From an uncultured Schlesneria sp. (GTDB taxonomy: Bacteria; Planctomycetota; Planctomycetia; Planctomycetales; Planctomycetaceae): DNA of 43,005 nucleotides. Below, in pieces: positions 24,346 to 32,241 of the stretch; within the stretch, counting starts at the first letter, position 1, and every line of letters starts with the position of its first letter. Both the position numbers and the translations under genes were made by a program. Below the pieces are notes generated by a model. It worked only from the letters and a program-made list of their open reading frames with translations. It was not told the origin of the DNA and did no database searches. Location of the stretch: NCBI GenBank assembly GCA_903904835.1, contig CAIVEI010000079.1:1-43005 (forward strand), given 5' to 3'.

Positions 24346-24873
24346 ATGTCTGTCGCAATGCAAAATGTCGAAACCAAGCCAATTCTCGTGTCGATCGCTC
24401 TGGAAGATCGTCTCGTTTCCCTGCTTCAAGCAGTGAGTACTCACTTCACCCGATACAGTCTGGTCCTGGTTTTCGTCTGGATTGGCGGGATGAAGTTCAC
24501 GAATTACGAAGCGGAAGGGATTCGCCCCTTTGTAGAAAACAGTCCGCTGATGAGTTGGCTCTACCAGATCTTCAGCGTGACCCAGTTCTCGGCGATTCTC
24601 GGAGTCGTTGAGATCGCTGTCGGCCTCTTGATCGCAACCCGCCCCGTTTGGCCAAGATTGTCGGCTTACGGTAGCCTCGCTGCCGCCGCTATGTTCGTCG
24701 GGACGCTGAGTTTCATCGTAACGACTCCTGGATGGGAACCGTCGCTCGGTTTTCCGGCGCTCTCCGTTCCGGGCCAGTTTCTTTTGAAAGACACCGTTTT
24801 GCTCGGTGCGTCACTCTGGACGGCAGCGGAAGCGCTGCAAGCAGCATTACGTCAGACGAAAGAATCGAATTGA
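24346..24873 (+). CDS. DUF417 (YkgB/RclC-like) membrane protein
   Basis: A 175-residue inner-membrane protein of the DUF417 family with four predicted helices. Key motifs: VLVFVWIGGMKFTNYEAEGIRPFVENSPLMSWLY, FSAILGVVEIAVGLLI and the C-terminal FLLKDTVLLGASLW. The E. coli homologue RclC belongs to the reactive-chlorine resistance operon, which fits the oxidant-response look of this region. ATG with AGGAG upstream. The 181 bases before it contain no obvious dyad. Downstream are two strong hairpins before the convergent isochorismatase gene. Confidence 0.88.
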   Translation: MSVAMQNVETKPILVSIALEDRLVSLLQAVSTHFTRYSLVLVFVWIGGMKFTNYEAEGIRPFVENSPLMSWLYQIFSVTQFSAILGVVEIAVGLLIATRPVWPRLSAYGSLAAAAMFVGTLSFIVTTPGWEPSLGFPALSVPGQFLLKDTVLLGASLWTAAEALQAALRQTKESN

Positions 24874-24923
24874 CCGCTTGCGAGTCTGACTTTCGTCGAG
24901 AGATGTTGATGATAAAAGTGAGA

Positions 24924-24947
24924 CGAGCGTATGCGGACATACGCTCG
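24924..24947. terminator. Hairpin after the DUF417 gene
   Basis: CGAGCGTATG-CGGA-CATACGCTCG: perfect 10-bp stem with a 4-base loop, 51 bases past the stop. No T-tract follows on either strand, so it may be a RNA 3'-end stabiliser or non-canonical terminator. Confidence 0.55.
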
Positions 24948-24955
24948 CAGTAACT

Positions 24956-25024
24956 CGTAGCATGGGCTTCAGCCCGTGCGAGATACAGCAGTTTAATGTA
25001 GCACGGGCTGAAGCCCATGCTACG
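24956..25024. repeat. 24-bp perfect inverted repeat (CATGGGCTTCAGCCCGTGC type)
   Basis: Arms at 24956-24979 and 25001-25024 are exact reverse complements over 24 bases with a 21-base loop. Each arm also contains the inner palindrome GGGCTTCAGCCC. I recall similar sequences scattered in planctomycete genomes. It lies between the convergent DUF417 and isochorismatase genes. Confidence 0.8.
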
Positions 25025-25050
25025 AAGTAACAGCCTGCCAGCGTGGCAGA

Positions 25051-25566
25051 TTACATCGCCTCCGTCGATGGCACGAGCTTCACTCGCGTCGAAACAGCAT
25101 GCAAGGCGATCAGGTGCAGGATCTCACTGACCGTGGTGCAGCAGTCGGGCAGGATCGTGACCTTGTACTTGTCGGCTGCTTTTGAGATCGCCGTATGAGT
25201 CACACAGTTCTGGGTCATCATGCCGCAGACTAAAAGCTCGGTGACGCCAAGTCTGGTCAGTGTTTCCTCAAGGGTTGTCTTCTCGAAACTGTCGGCGAAT
25301 TCCTTGATGACTATCGGAGCCTTGGGTGCAGCGGCGAGGATGCGGGGATGAATGTCAGCACCCGGCGTCCCCTGATTGAAGAACGGGGCAATCCCCTGCT
25401 TGCTATTGGCGATGTGCTGAATGTGAATGACAGGGACACCCAGAGAGTTCGCTTTCGCGATCGCCTGTTCGATATTTTTCAGGACGACATCGGTGTTCCA
25501 CAAAGGAAACGCGCCGCCGGGGAAGTAGTCGTTTTGCAGATCAATAACCAGTAATGCCTTCGACAT
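25051..25566 (-). CDS. Isochorismatase-like cysteine hydrolase
   Basis: A 171-residue cysteine hydrolase with the full catalytic triad: Asp9 (LLVIDLQNDYF), Lys88 (IVIKEFADSF) and Cys121 (GMMTQNCVTHTA). The cis-peptide segment LLVCGMMT precedes the Cys as in nicotinamidase and YcaC-type hydrolases. Likely substrates are amides or carbamates; which one is not predictable. ATG 25566. The gene is downstream of the TspO-CIA30 unit but separated by 42 bases from the TMEM175-like fragment, so co-transcription is possible. Confidence 0.88.
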   Translation of the reverse strand: MSKALLVIDLQNDYFPGGAFPLWNTDVVLKNIEQAIAKANSLGVPVIHIQHIANSKQGIAPFFNQGTPGADIHPRILAAAPKAPIVIKEFADSFEKTTLEETLTRLGVTELLVCGMMTQNCVTHTAISKAADKYKVTILPDCCTTVSEILHLIALHAVSTRVKLVPSTEAM

Positions 25567-25608
25567 CGTCAGTTTCCTTTAAACAGAGAGAACTCGTTAT
25601 CTGTCGGA

Positions 25609-25806
25609 TCACTTCGCCAGATTGTCGTGCGGCCCGGGCTGACGATGCCCGTTCTTCCAGTAATGATCGACGCGCCCAGGTCGCAAGTAAAGCACAGGAG
25701 CTACCCCGCACAAGATAAGGCTCGCAATCGGCAAAACACCAGCCAGCAGCAAAGCCACAAGATAAACCGCGGGTCCCATCAGAATTCGTTGAACGCGGCC
25801 GTTCAC
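25609..25806 (-). pseudogene. Fragment resembling the C-terminus of a TMEM175/DUF1211 protein
   Basis: 65 residues with two hydrophobic segments: RILMGPAVYLVALLLAGVL and IASLILCGVAPVLYL. In TMEM175-like bacterial channels (about 200 residues, six helices) the last two helices have this G-P-x-x-Y-L-x-A-L-x-L-A pattern, so I read this as a remnant with the first four helices lost. The GTG start overlaps the stop of the CIA30 gene by four bases (GTGA), so it may still be translated as a tiny membrane protein. Confidence 0.45.
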
Positions 25807-26378
25807 TTCCCGGTTCGCTCAACCTGGATCGACTCAATCTCCATCTTGAAAGACCCGGCCTTTTTGTCGCTCAACATGAAGCCCAGGGAGTTGACATCTT
25901 TCGGGTCGACCGGCCCTGCGTCTTTGACAACCCGCCCGAACGACATCGCTTCGAATTTGTCGAGCGGGACTTTGATCTCGATCCATTCGTCCTTCTTCGT
26001 CTGTACTGTTGCCTTGTACGAGAAGGCGATCAAGGGCTTGTTGACGTAGAGGTTCAAAGTATATTCCCGTCCGTCACCCCGAACCTTGGCCACCACGGTA
26101 TCTCCTTTTTCCAGACCGAGCTGCCTGGCCTTTGTCCTTACCGAGGCAAAGCCACCGTTGTTCTCCAGCGACAGCGTGCCGTAGAACTCCAGCGTCCTCG
26201 TCTCCGTAATTTTGAATTTCCCTTCGGAGACACCACTTATCACGCCGTCGTTGATGTTTTGCCAATCCTTCGCCGAGTCGGCGCCGGGAAAATCGAATAA
26301 CAGTTGCCGCACTTCTGCTGCCATGACGAACGACCCCGTCAGGATCAGAAAAGTGAACGCCAGTGCTTTATGGATCAT
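25803..26378 (-). CDS. Secreted CIA30-family protein
   Basis: A 191-residue protein with a signal peptide (MIHKALAFTFLILTGSFVMAA, cleavage likely after AA). The mature part is a CIA30-type jelly roll (complex I intermediate-associated protein 30 domain): LLFDFPGADSAKDWQNINDGVISGVSEGKF, then FASVRTKARQLGLEKGDTVVAKVRGDGREYTLNLY and ending LGFMLSDKKAGSFKMEIESIQVER. Carbohydrate-binding-like fold; role in bacteria unknown. The ATG at 26378 overlaps the TspO stop by four bases (ATGA). Confidence 0.82.
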   Translation of the reverse strand: MIHKALAFTFLILTGSFVMAAEVRQLLFDFPGADSAKDWQNINDGVISGVSEGKFKITETRTLEFYGTLSLENNGGFASVRTKARQLGLEKGDTVVAKVRGDGREYTLNLYVNKPLIAFSYKATVQTKKDEWIEIKVPLDKFEAMSFGRVVKDAGPVDPKDVNSLGFMLSDKKAGSFKMEIESIQVERTGK

Positions 26379-26791
26379 GATTTTCCCCAGTTCATCCAGG
26401 TGATGCTCAGTTGCAGCACCGTCGCCAGCGATACCCACACAAAATAGGGTACTTGAGCCACTGCCACCCAGCGATAATACCGCCAGACAACAACCATCAT
26501 CCAGATAATCGTAGCCCACACGATCAGGATATCGACCGCCGCCAGTGGCAGGTTACGCATCCCAAACTGGATCGGCGTGAAGATCAGGTTTGATACGAGA
26601 TTGATAGCGAAGGGCAACGCCACCCGCCACGGCACGTTATGTCGGATCGCCTGCATGAACACGAACCCAAAGCTGATCAGGATGATCGGGTAAAGAATCT
26701 GCCAGATCAGCCCGATCGTCGCTGGAGCAGGCGTCCAGGAAGGCTTTGAGAGAGCGTTGTACCATTCGATCCAGGGCATTGAGAAATCCAT
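26375..26791 (-). CDS. tspO: TspO/MBR family membrane protein
   Basis: About 138 residues and five helices of the TspO/peripheral benzodiazepine receptor family: WYNALSKPSWTPAPATIGLIWQILYPIILISFGFVF, then FAINLVSNLIFTPIQFGMRNLPLAAVDILIVWATII, and VPYFVWVSLATVLQLSITWMNWG at the end. The family binds porphyrins and regulates stress responses. An upstream frame extends to 26833, but an extended -10 (TGGTACAAT, -10 at 26814-26819) would start the transcript inside it, so I prefer ATG 26791 (26779 also possible). First gene of a four-base-overlap unit with CIA30. Confidence 0.88.
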   Translation of the reverse strand: MDFSMPWIEWYNALSKPSWTPAPATIGLIWQILYPIILISFGFVFMQAIRHNVPWRVALPFAINLVSNLIFTPIQFGMRNLPLAAVDILIVWATIIWMMVVVWRYYRWVAVAQVPYFVWVSLATVLQLSITWMNWGKS

Positions 26792-26890
26792 CAGGCGAAG
26801 TCGATCAACGTCAATTGTACCATAAATCGGCATGTCTGTTGACTGGCTGGAAATGCCAGCGCGCTGAAGGCATCTTTCCTCGAAAAAGCG

Positions 26891-26946
26891 CGGGTTCCTA
26901 TGAAACCCGTGCCACTGCTTGACGGTCCTCCGTCAAGCAGTGGCAC
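26891..26946. repeat. Two adjacent hairpins
   Basis: CGGGTT/AACCCG (26891-26896 with 26904-26909) followed directly by a 17-bp perfect stem (arms 26909-26925 and 26930-26946, loop TCCT; arm begins GTGCCACTGCTTGACGG). They lie in the gap between tspO and the BON-like gene. The long stem looks like a dispersed planctomycete repeat. The remaining sequence from 26834 to 27015 holds nothing I can name. Confidence 0.7.
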
Positions 26947-27015
26947 AGCAAGGCGAACGCGAAAGAAAGATCATGACGCTGGCCGAAGTGGCCGCACTGA
27001 ATTCGGTTATCAGCG

Positions 27016-27345
27016 TCAACTCAAGAAGCACCGCAACAGATTGACGATGAAAAATCGAGTCCCCGGTATTCCCAGAATTCGAGCAAATAAGCTGGATCTG
27101 ATTCCACGACCACTCAATGCGATCGTTCGGCCCGATACTCGTGATTCAAAAACAGTGTCGACCGGCAATTGTGCCGTCTGTAAGAAACTTTTGCCGTGGT
27201 CGTTGAGGGATGATGCGAGAATACGTCTGGCAGCACCAAGCGATGAAAAACTGAGGACCACTCTTTGATCATCACCCCGAACGAAAAAGGATTCGCCATT
27301 GGCAACGACTTCCATAGCAATGGCGAATCCGATTTGAGACAACAT
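27016..27345 (-). CDS. Small protein with weak BON-domain similarity
   Basis: 109 residues. The second half, LPVDTVFESRVSGRTIALSG, then RGIRSSLFARILGIPGTRFFIVNLLRCF, follows the BON pattern (strand, G-x-V-x-L-x-G turn, helix, G-V-x-x-V-x-N-x-L end). BON domains bind phospholipids or glycans. The similarity is by eye and weak. It starts two bases after the stop of the small protein upstream (27348), so they form a pair on this strand. Could still be a non-coding frame. Confidence 0.4.
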   Translation of the reverse strand: MLSQIGFAIAMEVVANGESFFVRGDDQRVVLSFSSLGAARRILASSLNDHGKSFLQTAQLPVDTVFESRVSGRTIALSGRGIRSSLFARILGIPGTRFFIVNLLRCFLS

Positions 27346-27347
27346 GA

Positions 27348-27566
27348 TCAGGCCTGCGTTTTTTCAGCGGTTCGGATTTTCAAAACACCGTTCAACTTCC
27401 ATGTGGCATATTTGCAGGCTTCCCCAACGTGATGGGGAACAGACACTTCGAGTTGGTCAAAATCATAAGTGATTTCGGCTTTTCGACCCGTCAATCCATC
27501 AAATAATGACATTGCCAGATCAGGCCAGTTTGTCGGTTCGTTTGTTTTCGATTCGGTCATTTTCAT
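27348..27566 (-). CDS. Small hypothetical protein
   Basis: 72 residues, soluble, acidic start then AMSLFDGLTGRKAEITYDFDQLEVSVPHHVGEACKYATWKLNGVLKI. The alternating pattern suggests a beta-rich single domain. I do not recognise a family. CAGGAA lies immediately before the first ATG, and a second ATG at 27560 has better spacing to it. Coupled by position with the BON-like gene (two bases apart). Confidence 0.5.
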   Translation of the reverse strand: MKMTESKTNEPTNWPDLAMSLFDGLTGRKAEITYDFDQLEVSVPHHVGEACKYATWKLNGVLKIRTAEKTQA

Positions 27567-27998
27567 TTCCTGTCAGGACGAATTTGCTTAACGACGATTG
27601 TTGTTGCAGCAACGCGCTGCGAGAGAAGGACCGCAAAACGAGAATAGGTTTAACCGGCAAAATGGTATTTATTCGTTGTGCAAACGAAACCAGCAGCACG
27701 ACGGGAATGGCTCTGTCACCGACGATAAGAAACGAGATATTTCATACCACCACCAATTTCCGCTGAGGGTATCCGAAAGAGCTTCTCCACGCCGTCAGAC
27801 AACCTCATCCAGGTCGTTGAAAAATCAATTCTGACAATCATCAGGGGAAATGGTCACATTCCTGGCAAGGTCCCTATACGCCTCGTCGTGCCTTCACGGG
27901 ACCAGTCGTTTCACGGCCGTCAGGTTTCAGGTTCGTGGAAGTTTTTCTGGAAGTTGGTTCGAGCATAATTAGTTACACTAAAATTTGTCGGAAATGCC
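27567..27998. other. Non-coding stretch, nothing recognised
   Basis: About 430 bases upstream of the hairpin array. Short frames exist on both strands but none has family-like sequence or a ribosome binding site. It probably carries the promoters of the two divergent units; I could not pick a convincing one. Confidence 0.4.
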
Positions 27999-28117
27999 AG
28001 GAACTTTGCCAACACTTCCGACGTCAAGTTCCTCAAGAGCCGCTACAAGCGGTTTGCCAGGAGCTACCGCTCCATGAACCCGAGGAACTTTTTCGACATA
28101 TAGAACGTCAAGTTCCT
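27999..28117. repeat. Array of four hairpins upstream of the composite secreted protein
   Basis: H1: AGGAACTT (27999-28006) with AAGTTCCT (28026-28033). H2: CCGCT-ACA-AGCGG (28040-28052). H3: GGAGC-TACC-GCTCC (28060-28073). H4: AGGAACTT (28083-28090) with AAGTTCCT (28110-28117). H1 and H4 have identical 8-bp arms and identical 19-base loops in length, and a 19-base direct repeat (28021-28039 and 28105-28123) ends each. The array stops 20 bases before the next ATG. Confidence 0.75.
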
Positions 28118-28137
28118 CAAGAGGAGAACTGATCATC

Positions 28138-29145
28138 ATGAGTACTTTCATTTTGCTCTTCGCGACTCTGCTCGCTGCCACCCCCGTCGAGCCGACCGCC
28201 CGCTGGCAGGGCATGATTAAGGATGTTTCGCTTCGGAAACTTGCTCCAGAAGAAGGCTTTCTCGCCGATGCCAAATCGCTGGAGACTGTCTGGAAAGTAT
28301 GGAGGCCTGAAGAGGAAATTCCCACGGTGGATTTCTCAAAGGAAATCATCCTTGTCGGCGTCGTGCCGGGGCCAAACAGGGTTGGGTTTCAGCCATCGCT
28401 GGACGAAAAGGGCGATTTGAAATTTGTGGTCCTTGGTACGCTCGTGGATGGTCCCGGCTTCGGCTACCTCTTACTCAAAGTCAGCCGAGAGGGTGTCAAA
28501 ACCGTCAATTTAAAGCCACTTAGAGCGCGGCCAGCCGATGACGGGAAGGACGCGCGTGTCTCTGCTTCTGGCACGGGAAAACTGGCTGCGCTGGAACAGA
28601 AACTGGTCGGTGCGTGGATCGGGCATGGCCCGTGCGTCGGAAACTGGGTTTTTCAGTCTGATGGGACGTTTCACCATGCGGATTACGGGCCGGGAGCGGG
28701 CGCGTTTGAAACGGGGAGGTGGAAAATCGAGTGGAACGAGCTGCCACCGACCTTGGTATTGACGGGTTCTCCGTCGAAGTTCTATGTCGTTCGGTTGAAC
28801 GATCAGCATCTGAATCTCCGCTGGATCGGAGATATCGATGCAAGGGTCGAAGAACATGAGCGTGGTACAGAGAAAGACGATGTTTCAATCCGAATCAGGA
28901 TTCTCGACAGTGCCGTTTCACGCTTTCATGGGAATACGAAATACGGTGCGGGAAAAACCTTCCCGCCGGATCTCAAGACGCTTGTGGACATCGGGATTCT
29001 GCGGGAAGAGTCGCTGCTTGATCTGTGGGGTAAAGAGTTCAAATACGATGTTTCCGGCAAGGGGAACAAGCGGAATCAACCGCACATCTGGACCGAAACA
29101 CCCGACAAAAAAGTCATTGACAATTGGTCGGACAGCGACAAGTAG
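28138..29145 (+). CDS. Composite secreted protein of unknown function
   Basis: 335 residues with an N-terminal signal peptide (STFILLFATLLAATPVEP). Three parts can be seen: residues 20-135, a beta-rich domain (KEIILVGVVPGPNR...); residues about 150-230, a lipocalin-like or META-like module (LVGAWIGHGPCVGNWVFQSDGTFHHADYGPG ... GRWKIEWN); and a C-terminal tail like the end of type II secretion pseudopilin GspG (FPPDLKTLVDIGILREESLLDLWGKEFKYD). Planctomycetes often carry GspG-like tails on unrelated proteins. AGGAG precedes the ATG, and the four-hairpin array lies directly upstream. Confidence 0.65.
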   Translation: MSTFILLFATLLAATPVEPTARWQGMIKDVSLRKLAPEEGFLADAKSLETVWKVWRPEEEIPTVDFSKEIILVGVVPGPNRVGFQPSLDEKGDLKFVVLGTLVDGPGFGYLLLKVSREGVKTVNLKPLRARPADDGKDARVSASGTGKLAALEQKLVGAWIGHGPCVGNWVFQSDGTFHHADYGPGAGAFETGRWKIEWNELPPTLVLTGSPSKFYVVRLNDQHLNLRWIGDIDARVEEHERGTEKDDVSIRIRILDSAVSRFHGNTKYGAGKTFPPDLKTLVDIGILREESLLDLWGKEFKYDVSGKGNKRNQPHIWTETPDKKVIDNWSDSDK

Positions 29146-29179
29146 TCCTGATGAGTATCGCCATTAACTTTCTGGCTTT

Positions 29180-29689
29180 TCAGAGTGCTGCGCGCTTCTC
29201 GGCAATAAATGAAAGGTGATGCCGGACGTGCCTCACCGCATGCAAAACCAGTTGCCTTAAGGTGACAAGTCCGGTTTCGCTGTGGATCGCCGTCCGTTGC
29301 CATGCTTCGAGTGGCTGCATTCGCAGGATACGGACAACATGCCGACGCAGTGCTGTAAAAAGAGCGAGCTCTTCGGCGAGATCAAATGCTTGAAAGTTGA
29401 GTCGTTCGGGATAAGGCCGTTCATCCACGCCGATTAGCAGCGGTCGTTCCAGGGCAATCGTGCGTTCGATCCGATCGGTCAAGTAAATCTCGGTACCTGC
29501 GACGTGGCTCACGACTTCGAGAGTGCTCCATTTGCCAGGAATCGGTCGAGCAAGCAATTGTTCCTGCGACATGCCTGCCACGGAATTTCGCAGGTTTTCA
29601 ATTCCTTGTTCGTAAGCGTCGATCAATTCGTGAGGACCGAGGGAGATGTCGTCCTGTTGTATGGCCATCATGTAGTCGGAGTAAGTCAT
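29180..29689 (-). CDS. DinB family protein
   Basis: A 169-residue four-helix bundle of the DinB/YfiT superfamily. H62 (VVSHVAGTE) and the H150-x3-H154-x3-H158 series (LVLHAVRHVRHHLSF) are the usual metal triad. Other members are thiol-dependent S-transferases using bacillithiol or mycothiol. Start at ATG 29689 (MTYSDYMM); an internal ATG at residue 7 is possible. It follows the hypothetical gene at 29843 on the same strand after 153 bases. Confidence 0.85.
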   Translation of the reverse strand: MTYSDYMMAIQQDDISLGPHELIDAYEQGIENLRNSVAGMSQEQLLARPIPGKWSTLEVVSHVAGTEIYLTDRIERTIALERPLLIGVDERPYPERLNFQAFDLAEELALFTALRRHVVRILRMQPLEAWQRTAIHSETGLVTLRQLVLHAVRHVRHHLSFIAEKRAAL

Positions 29690-29842
29690 CGTGCGGCCTC
29701 GATCGTTATCGCGATCTTCTGTGCGTTGCTTTTAGTAAGACGACAGCGATGCGATTGAAAACAAAAGTGCGATTCGTGAAGATGTCGACAGTAAATCAGG
29801 GAAGTCGAGATTCGCTCACATGATCGATTTCACCAGCCACGA

Positions 29843-30259
29843 TTATCCCGATGTCGCCGTTTGTGACTTGATATATTCGATGCGACGAAATCGCAATGCC
29901 GTCCAATCCTCGTCGATCGCGACCTGGCGAACGCTATCGAACCCAGCATCCCTGATTGCCGCCCACCCTGTATCCCGGTTGAACTCACACCGATACCGCT
30001 TTGAAGATCCCTTTGGGTATGCGAACCAGATTACGACATCCCCCGACGACGACGGTGGCAATGAACTAGCAATCATTTCCACTTCGGCCAGGGTCTGCAC
30101 GAAGGAAAGCAGGAACGGGATAGTGCTTAACTGGGACGGGTCGCAGATAACTGCAACCCCCTCTAATGCCGCGATCTCAGACTCAAAACTTTGAGGGGCG
30201 TTGAGTAACAGAATACTCTTGTGAGAGCCCAAGTTGAGTTTTTTGAACAACGGCGTCAT
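29843..30259 (-). CDS. Conserved hypothetical protein (MTPLFKKLNLGSHKSILLLNAP family)
   Basis: 138 residues. The start pattern followed by PQSFESEIAAL and later GDVVIWFAYPKGSSKRYRCEFNRDTGWAAIRDAGFDSVRQVAIDEDWTALRFRR is one I recall from uncharacterised DUF3052-like proteins in several phyla. It reads as an alpha/beta fold with a Rossmann-like start. No catalytic residues stand out. It begins 29 bases after nuoD on the same strand, so it may be the last gene of the complex I transcript. Confidence 0.7.
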   Translation of the reverse strand: MTPLFKKLNLGSHKSILLLNAPQSFESEIAALEGVAVICDPSQLSTIPFLLSFVQTLAEVEMIASSLPPSSSGDVVIWFAYPKGSSKRYRCEFNRDTGWAAIRDAGFDSVRQVAIDEDWTALRFRRIEYIKSQTATSG

Positions 30260-30288
30260 CGGTTTTGAACGACTTTAGGAGAACGACC

Positions 30289-31542
30289 TTATCTGTCGAT
30301 TTCACCCATCACGATGTCCAGCGAACCGACGATGGATGGGATGTCGGCGATCAGCACCCCCTGGCACAGCGGCCCGGTGACCGAGAGATTGCAGAAGCAG
30401 GAACTCTTGGCGCGGACGCGGAATGGTTCTGCGTCGCCGTCGCCGACAAGATAAAAGCCCATCGAACCCTTGGGGCATTCGGTTTCGAGATAGACTTCGT
30501 CGGCGGGTAATTTCTGGTTCATCTTGAACGGCAGACGGTACTCACCCTTGGAAGTCGGGTAACGATCCAATGCCTGACGGATAATCTCGATCGACTGAGC
30601 CACTTCCATCATGCGGACGAAGAAGCGGCACCAGTTATCGCCTAACACGACTTCCTGAGGGATACCGCCGAAGGCAGGATCAGAGAATGGCGCGACGGGG
30701 ATCTTGAACTTGTAGCCTTCGTACATCCGCGTATAGATCGCTTCGCCGTCGCGACGCAGGTCGTAGTCGACACCGCTGCCTCGCAGAACCGGGCCGGTAC
30801 AGCCGTAGCTCATCGCCATTTCAGGCGACAAGATCCCCAAACCTGCGGTTCGTCGGACGAAGATCGCGTTGCGGGTGAGCAGCGTGTGATATTCCTTGAT
30901 CCGAGGTCCCATCCAGTCGAGGAACATGCGTAGAGCGTTGATCCAGCTTAACTGAAGGTTTGGGTTACGCTCCGTCAACTGAGCCAGGCCGGGCGGAATC
31001 GTGATCTGATCGGGCAGATCGTGGGTCGCCCCGCCAATCGTGATGTAGCTGTAAGTCAGCCGTGCGCCGCAGACTTCTTCCAGCAGATCCAGAATGATTT
31101 CACGTTCACGGAACGCATAGAGGAACGGGCTGAATGTTCCGAGATCGAGGCCGTATGCACCCATGCCAACAAGATGGCTGGCGATTCGGTTCAACTCGCC
31201 AATGATGACTCGCAGTGTCATCGCTTTTTCAGGAACTTCCATCCCGATCAGCTTCTCGACGGCGAGGCTGAATCCGAGATTCATGTTCATCGCCGCGAGG
31301 TAATCCATGCGGTCGGTGTACGGAATCCATTGTGGTGGCGAAAGGTTTTCGCCGATCTTTTCGGCACAGCGATGCAGATATCCGATGTGCGGGGTGACTT
31401 CGTGAACGATTTCGCCGTCGGTCCGCAACAGCAACCGCAGCACTCCGTGAGTACTGGGGTGTTGTGGACCCATGTTGACCAACATTTCGTCGGTGCGAAC
31501 GTCAAATTCAACGATACGTGGGTCTTCGAGTGTCAGGCTCAT
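30289..31542 (-). CDS. nuoD: NADH-quinone oxidoreductase subunit D
   Basis: 417 residues of the 49-kDa subunit that forms, with NuoB, the quinone pocket of complex I. Landmarks: MLVNMGPQHPSTHGVLRLLLRTDGE, IGYLHRCAEKIGENLSPPQWIPYTDRMDYLAAMN, and the C-terminal GSLDIVMGEIDR. The His in the quinone-binding loop (GPQHPSTHG) is present. The late segment RAKSSCFCNLSVTG has cysteines where most NuoD have none. ATG 31542 with AAGAAAA upstream; a TTG at 31560 is less likely. It lies 33 bases after nuoC. Confidence 0.93.
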   Translation of the reverse strand: MSLTLEDPRIVEFDVRTDEMLVNMGPQHPSTHGVLRLLLRTDGEIVHEVTPHIGYLHRCAEKIGENLSPPQWIPYTDRMDYLAAMNMNLGFSLAVEKLIGMEVPEKAMTLRVIIGELNRIASHLVGMGAYGLDLGTFSPFLYAFREREIILDLLEEVCGARLTYSYITIGGATHDLPDQITIPPGLAQLTERNPNLQLSWINALRMFLDWMGPRIKEYHTLLTRNAIFVRRTAGLGILSPEMAMSYGCTGPVLRGSGVDYDLRRDGEAIYTRMYEGYKFKIPVAPFSDPAFGGIPQEVVLGDNWCRFFVRMMEVAQSIEIIRQALDRYPTSKGEYRLPFKMNQKLPADEVYLETECPKGSMGFYLVGDGDAEPFRVRAKSSCFCNLSVTGPLCQGVLIADIPSIVGSLDIVMGEIDR

Positions 31543-31575
31543 TTTATTTTCTTCAAGCAATATTCTGCGAACGAC

Positions 31576-32100
31576 CTATTTGCCGCGAACGCCGTGGTAT
31601 TCCAGGGGGAACTCGTAATCTTTTCTCAGCGGATGACCTTCCCAGTCTTCCGGGCAAAGGATTCGCCGCAGATTGGGATGGTTCGTGAAATGGATGCCGA
31701 CAAGATCGTAGGCTTCCCGTTCATGCCAGTCCCCGATCCCCCAGACATGTGAAACCGAAGGAATCTCGGGAAGTTCACCGGCAACGCCGTCTTTCCAGCG
31801 TGGAACCTTGACCTTCAGCTTGCACGTGTGCTTCAGAGAATAGCTGTAAAGGTGATAAACGACTTCGACATGCGGATCACACGGAGTCTTTTTCTTGGAA
31901 TCGGTTTCGAGCCAATCGGCCGCGGTCAGGTCATTCAGAGCTTCAAACTTCAGGTCTGATTCTGTTCGCAGGAACTCCGAAACGTCAGCGATCGAGGTCG
32001 ATGCGACTTCGATCCAGGGATCTTTGACGCCTGTTTTCAGTTCGCGAATGGCATCGCCGAAGCGGGAGACCAGTCGTTGATAAATCTCTTCAATCTTCAT
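31576..32100 (-). CDS. nuoC: NADH-quinone oxidoreductase subunit C
   Basis: 174 residues of the 30-kDa subunit. The signature near the C-terminus, HEREAYDLVGIHFTNHPNLRRILCPEDWEGHPLRKDYEFP, matches the Complex1_30kDa pattern (E-R-E-x-x-D-x-x-G and D-W-x-G-x-P-L-R-K-D-[FY]). It is a peripheral-arm subunit between NuoD and NuoI. ATG 32100. 141 bases separate it from nuoA; the nuoB usually found here is absent. Confidence 0.93.
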   Translation of the reverse strand: MKIEEIYQRLVSRFGDAIRELKTGVKDPWIEVASTSIADVSEFLRTESDLKFEALNDLTAADWLETDSKKKTPCDPHVEVVYHLYSYSLKHTCKLKVKVPRWKDGVAGELPEIPSVSHVWGIGDWHEREAYDLVGIHFTNHPNLRRILCPEDWEGHPLRKDYEFPLEYHGVRGK

Positions 32101-32241
32101 TGATGCAGTTCCGCCGTAAGCGTCAGACCGTGTTTCTGATTGTGATCAAAGTCAGTAAGGCAAAAATCGAGTCTCTTGTTCGATCGTCATTCACTCGAAA
32201 TCGTCTGTGTTCTGGCTGATTTCCCGCGTGTTCCAAGAACT

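Noticed and set aside
27935-28132. Short plus-strand frame with repeated RQVPQE peptide
   Set aside because: The repeated peptide follows from the DNA hairpin repeats (AGGAACTT/AAGTTCCT with a 19-base direct repeat); no family match or clear ribosome binding site.
32101-32241. nuoB remnant between nuoA and nuoC
   Set aside because: Translating the gap on the minus strand gives no NuoB-like cysteine motif or other similarity.
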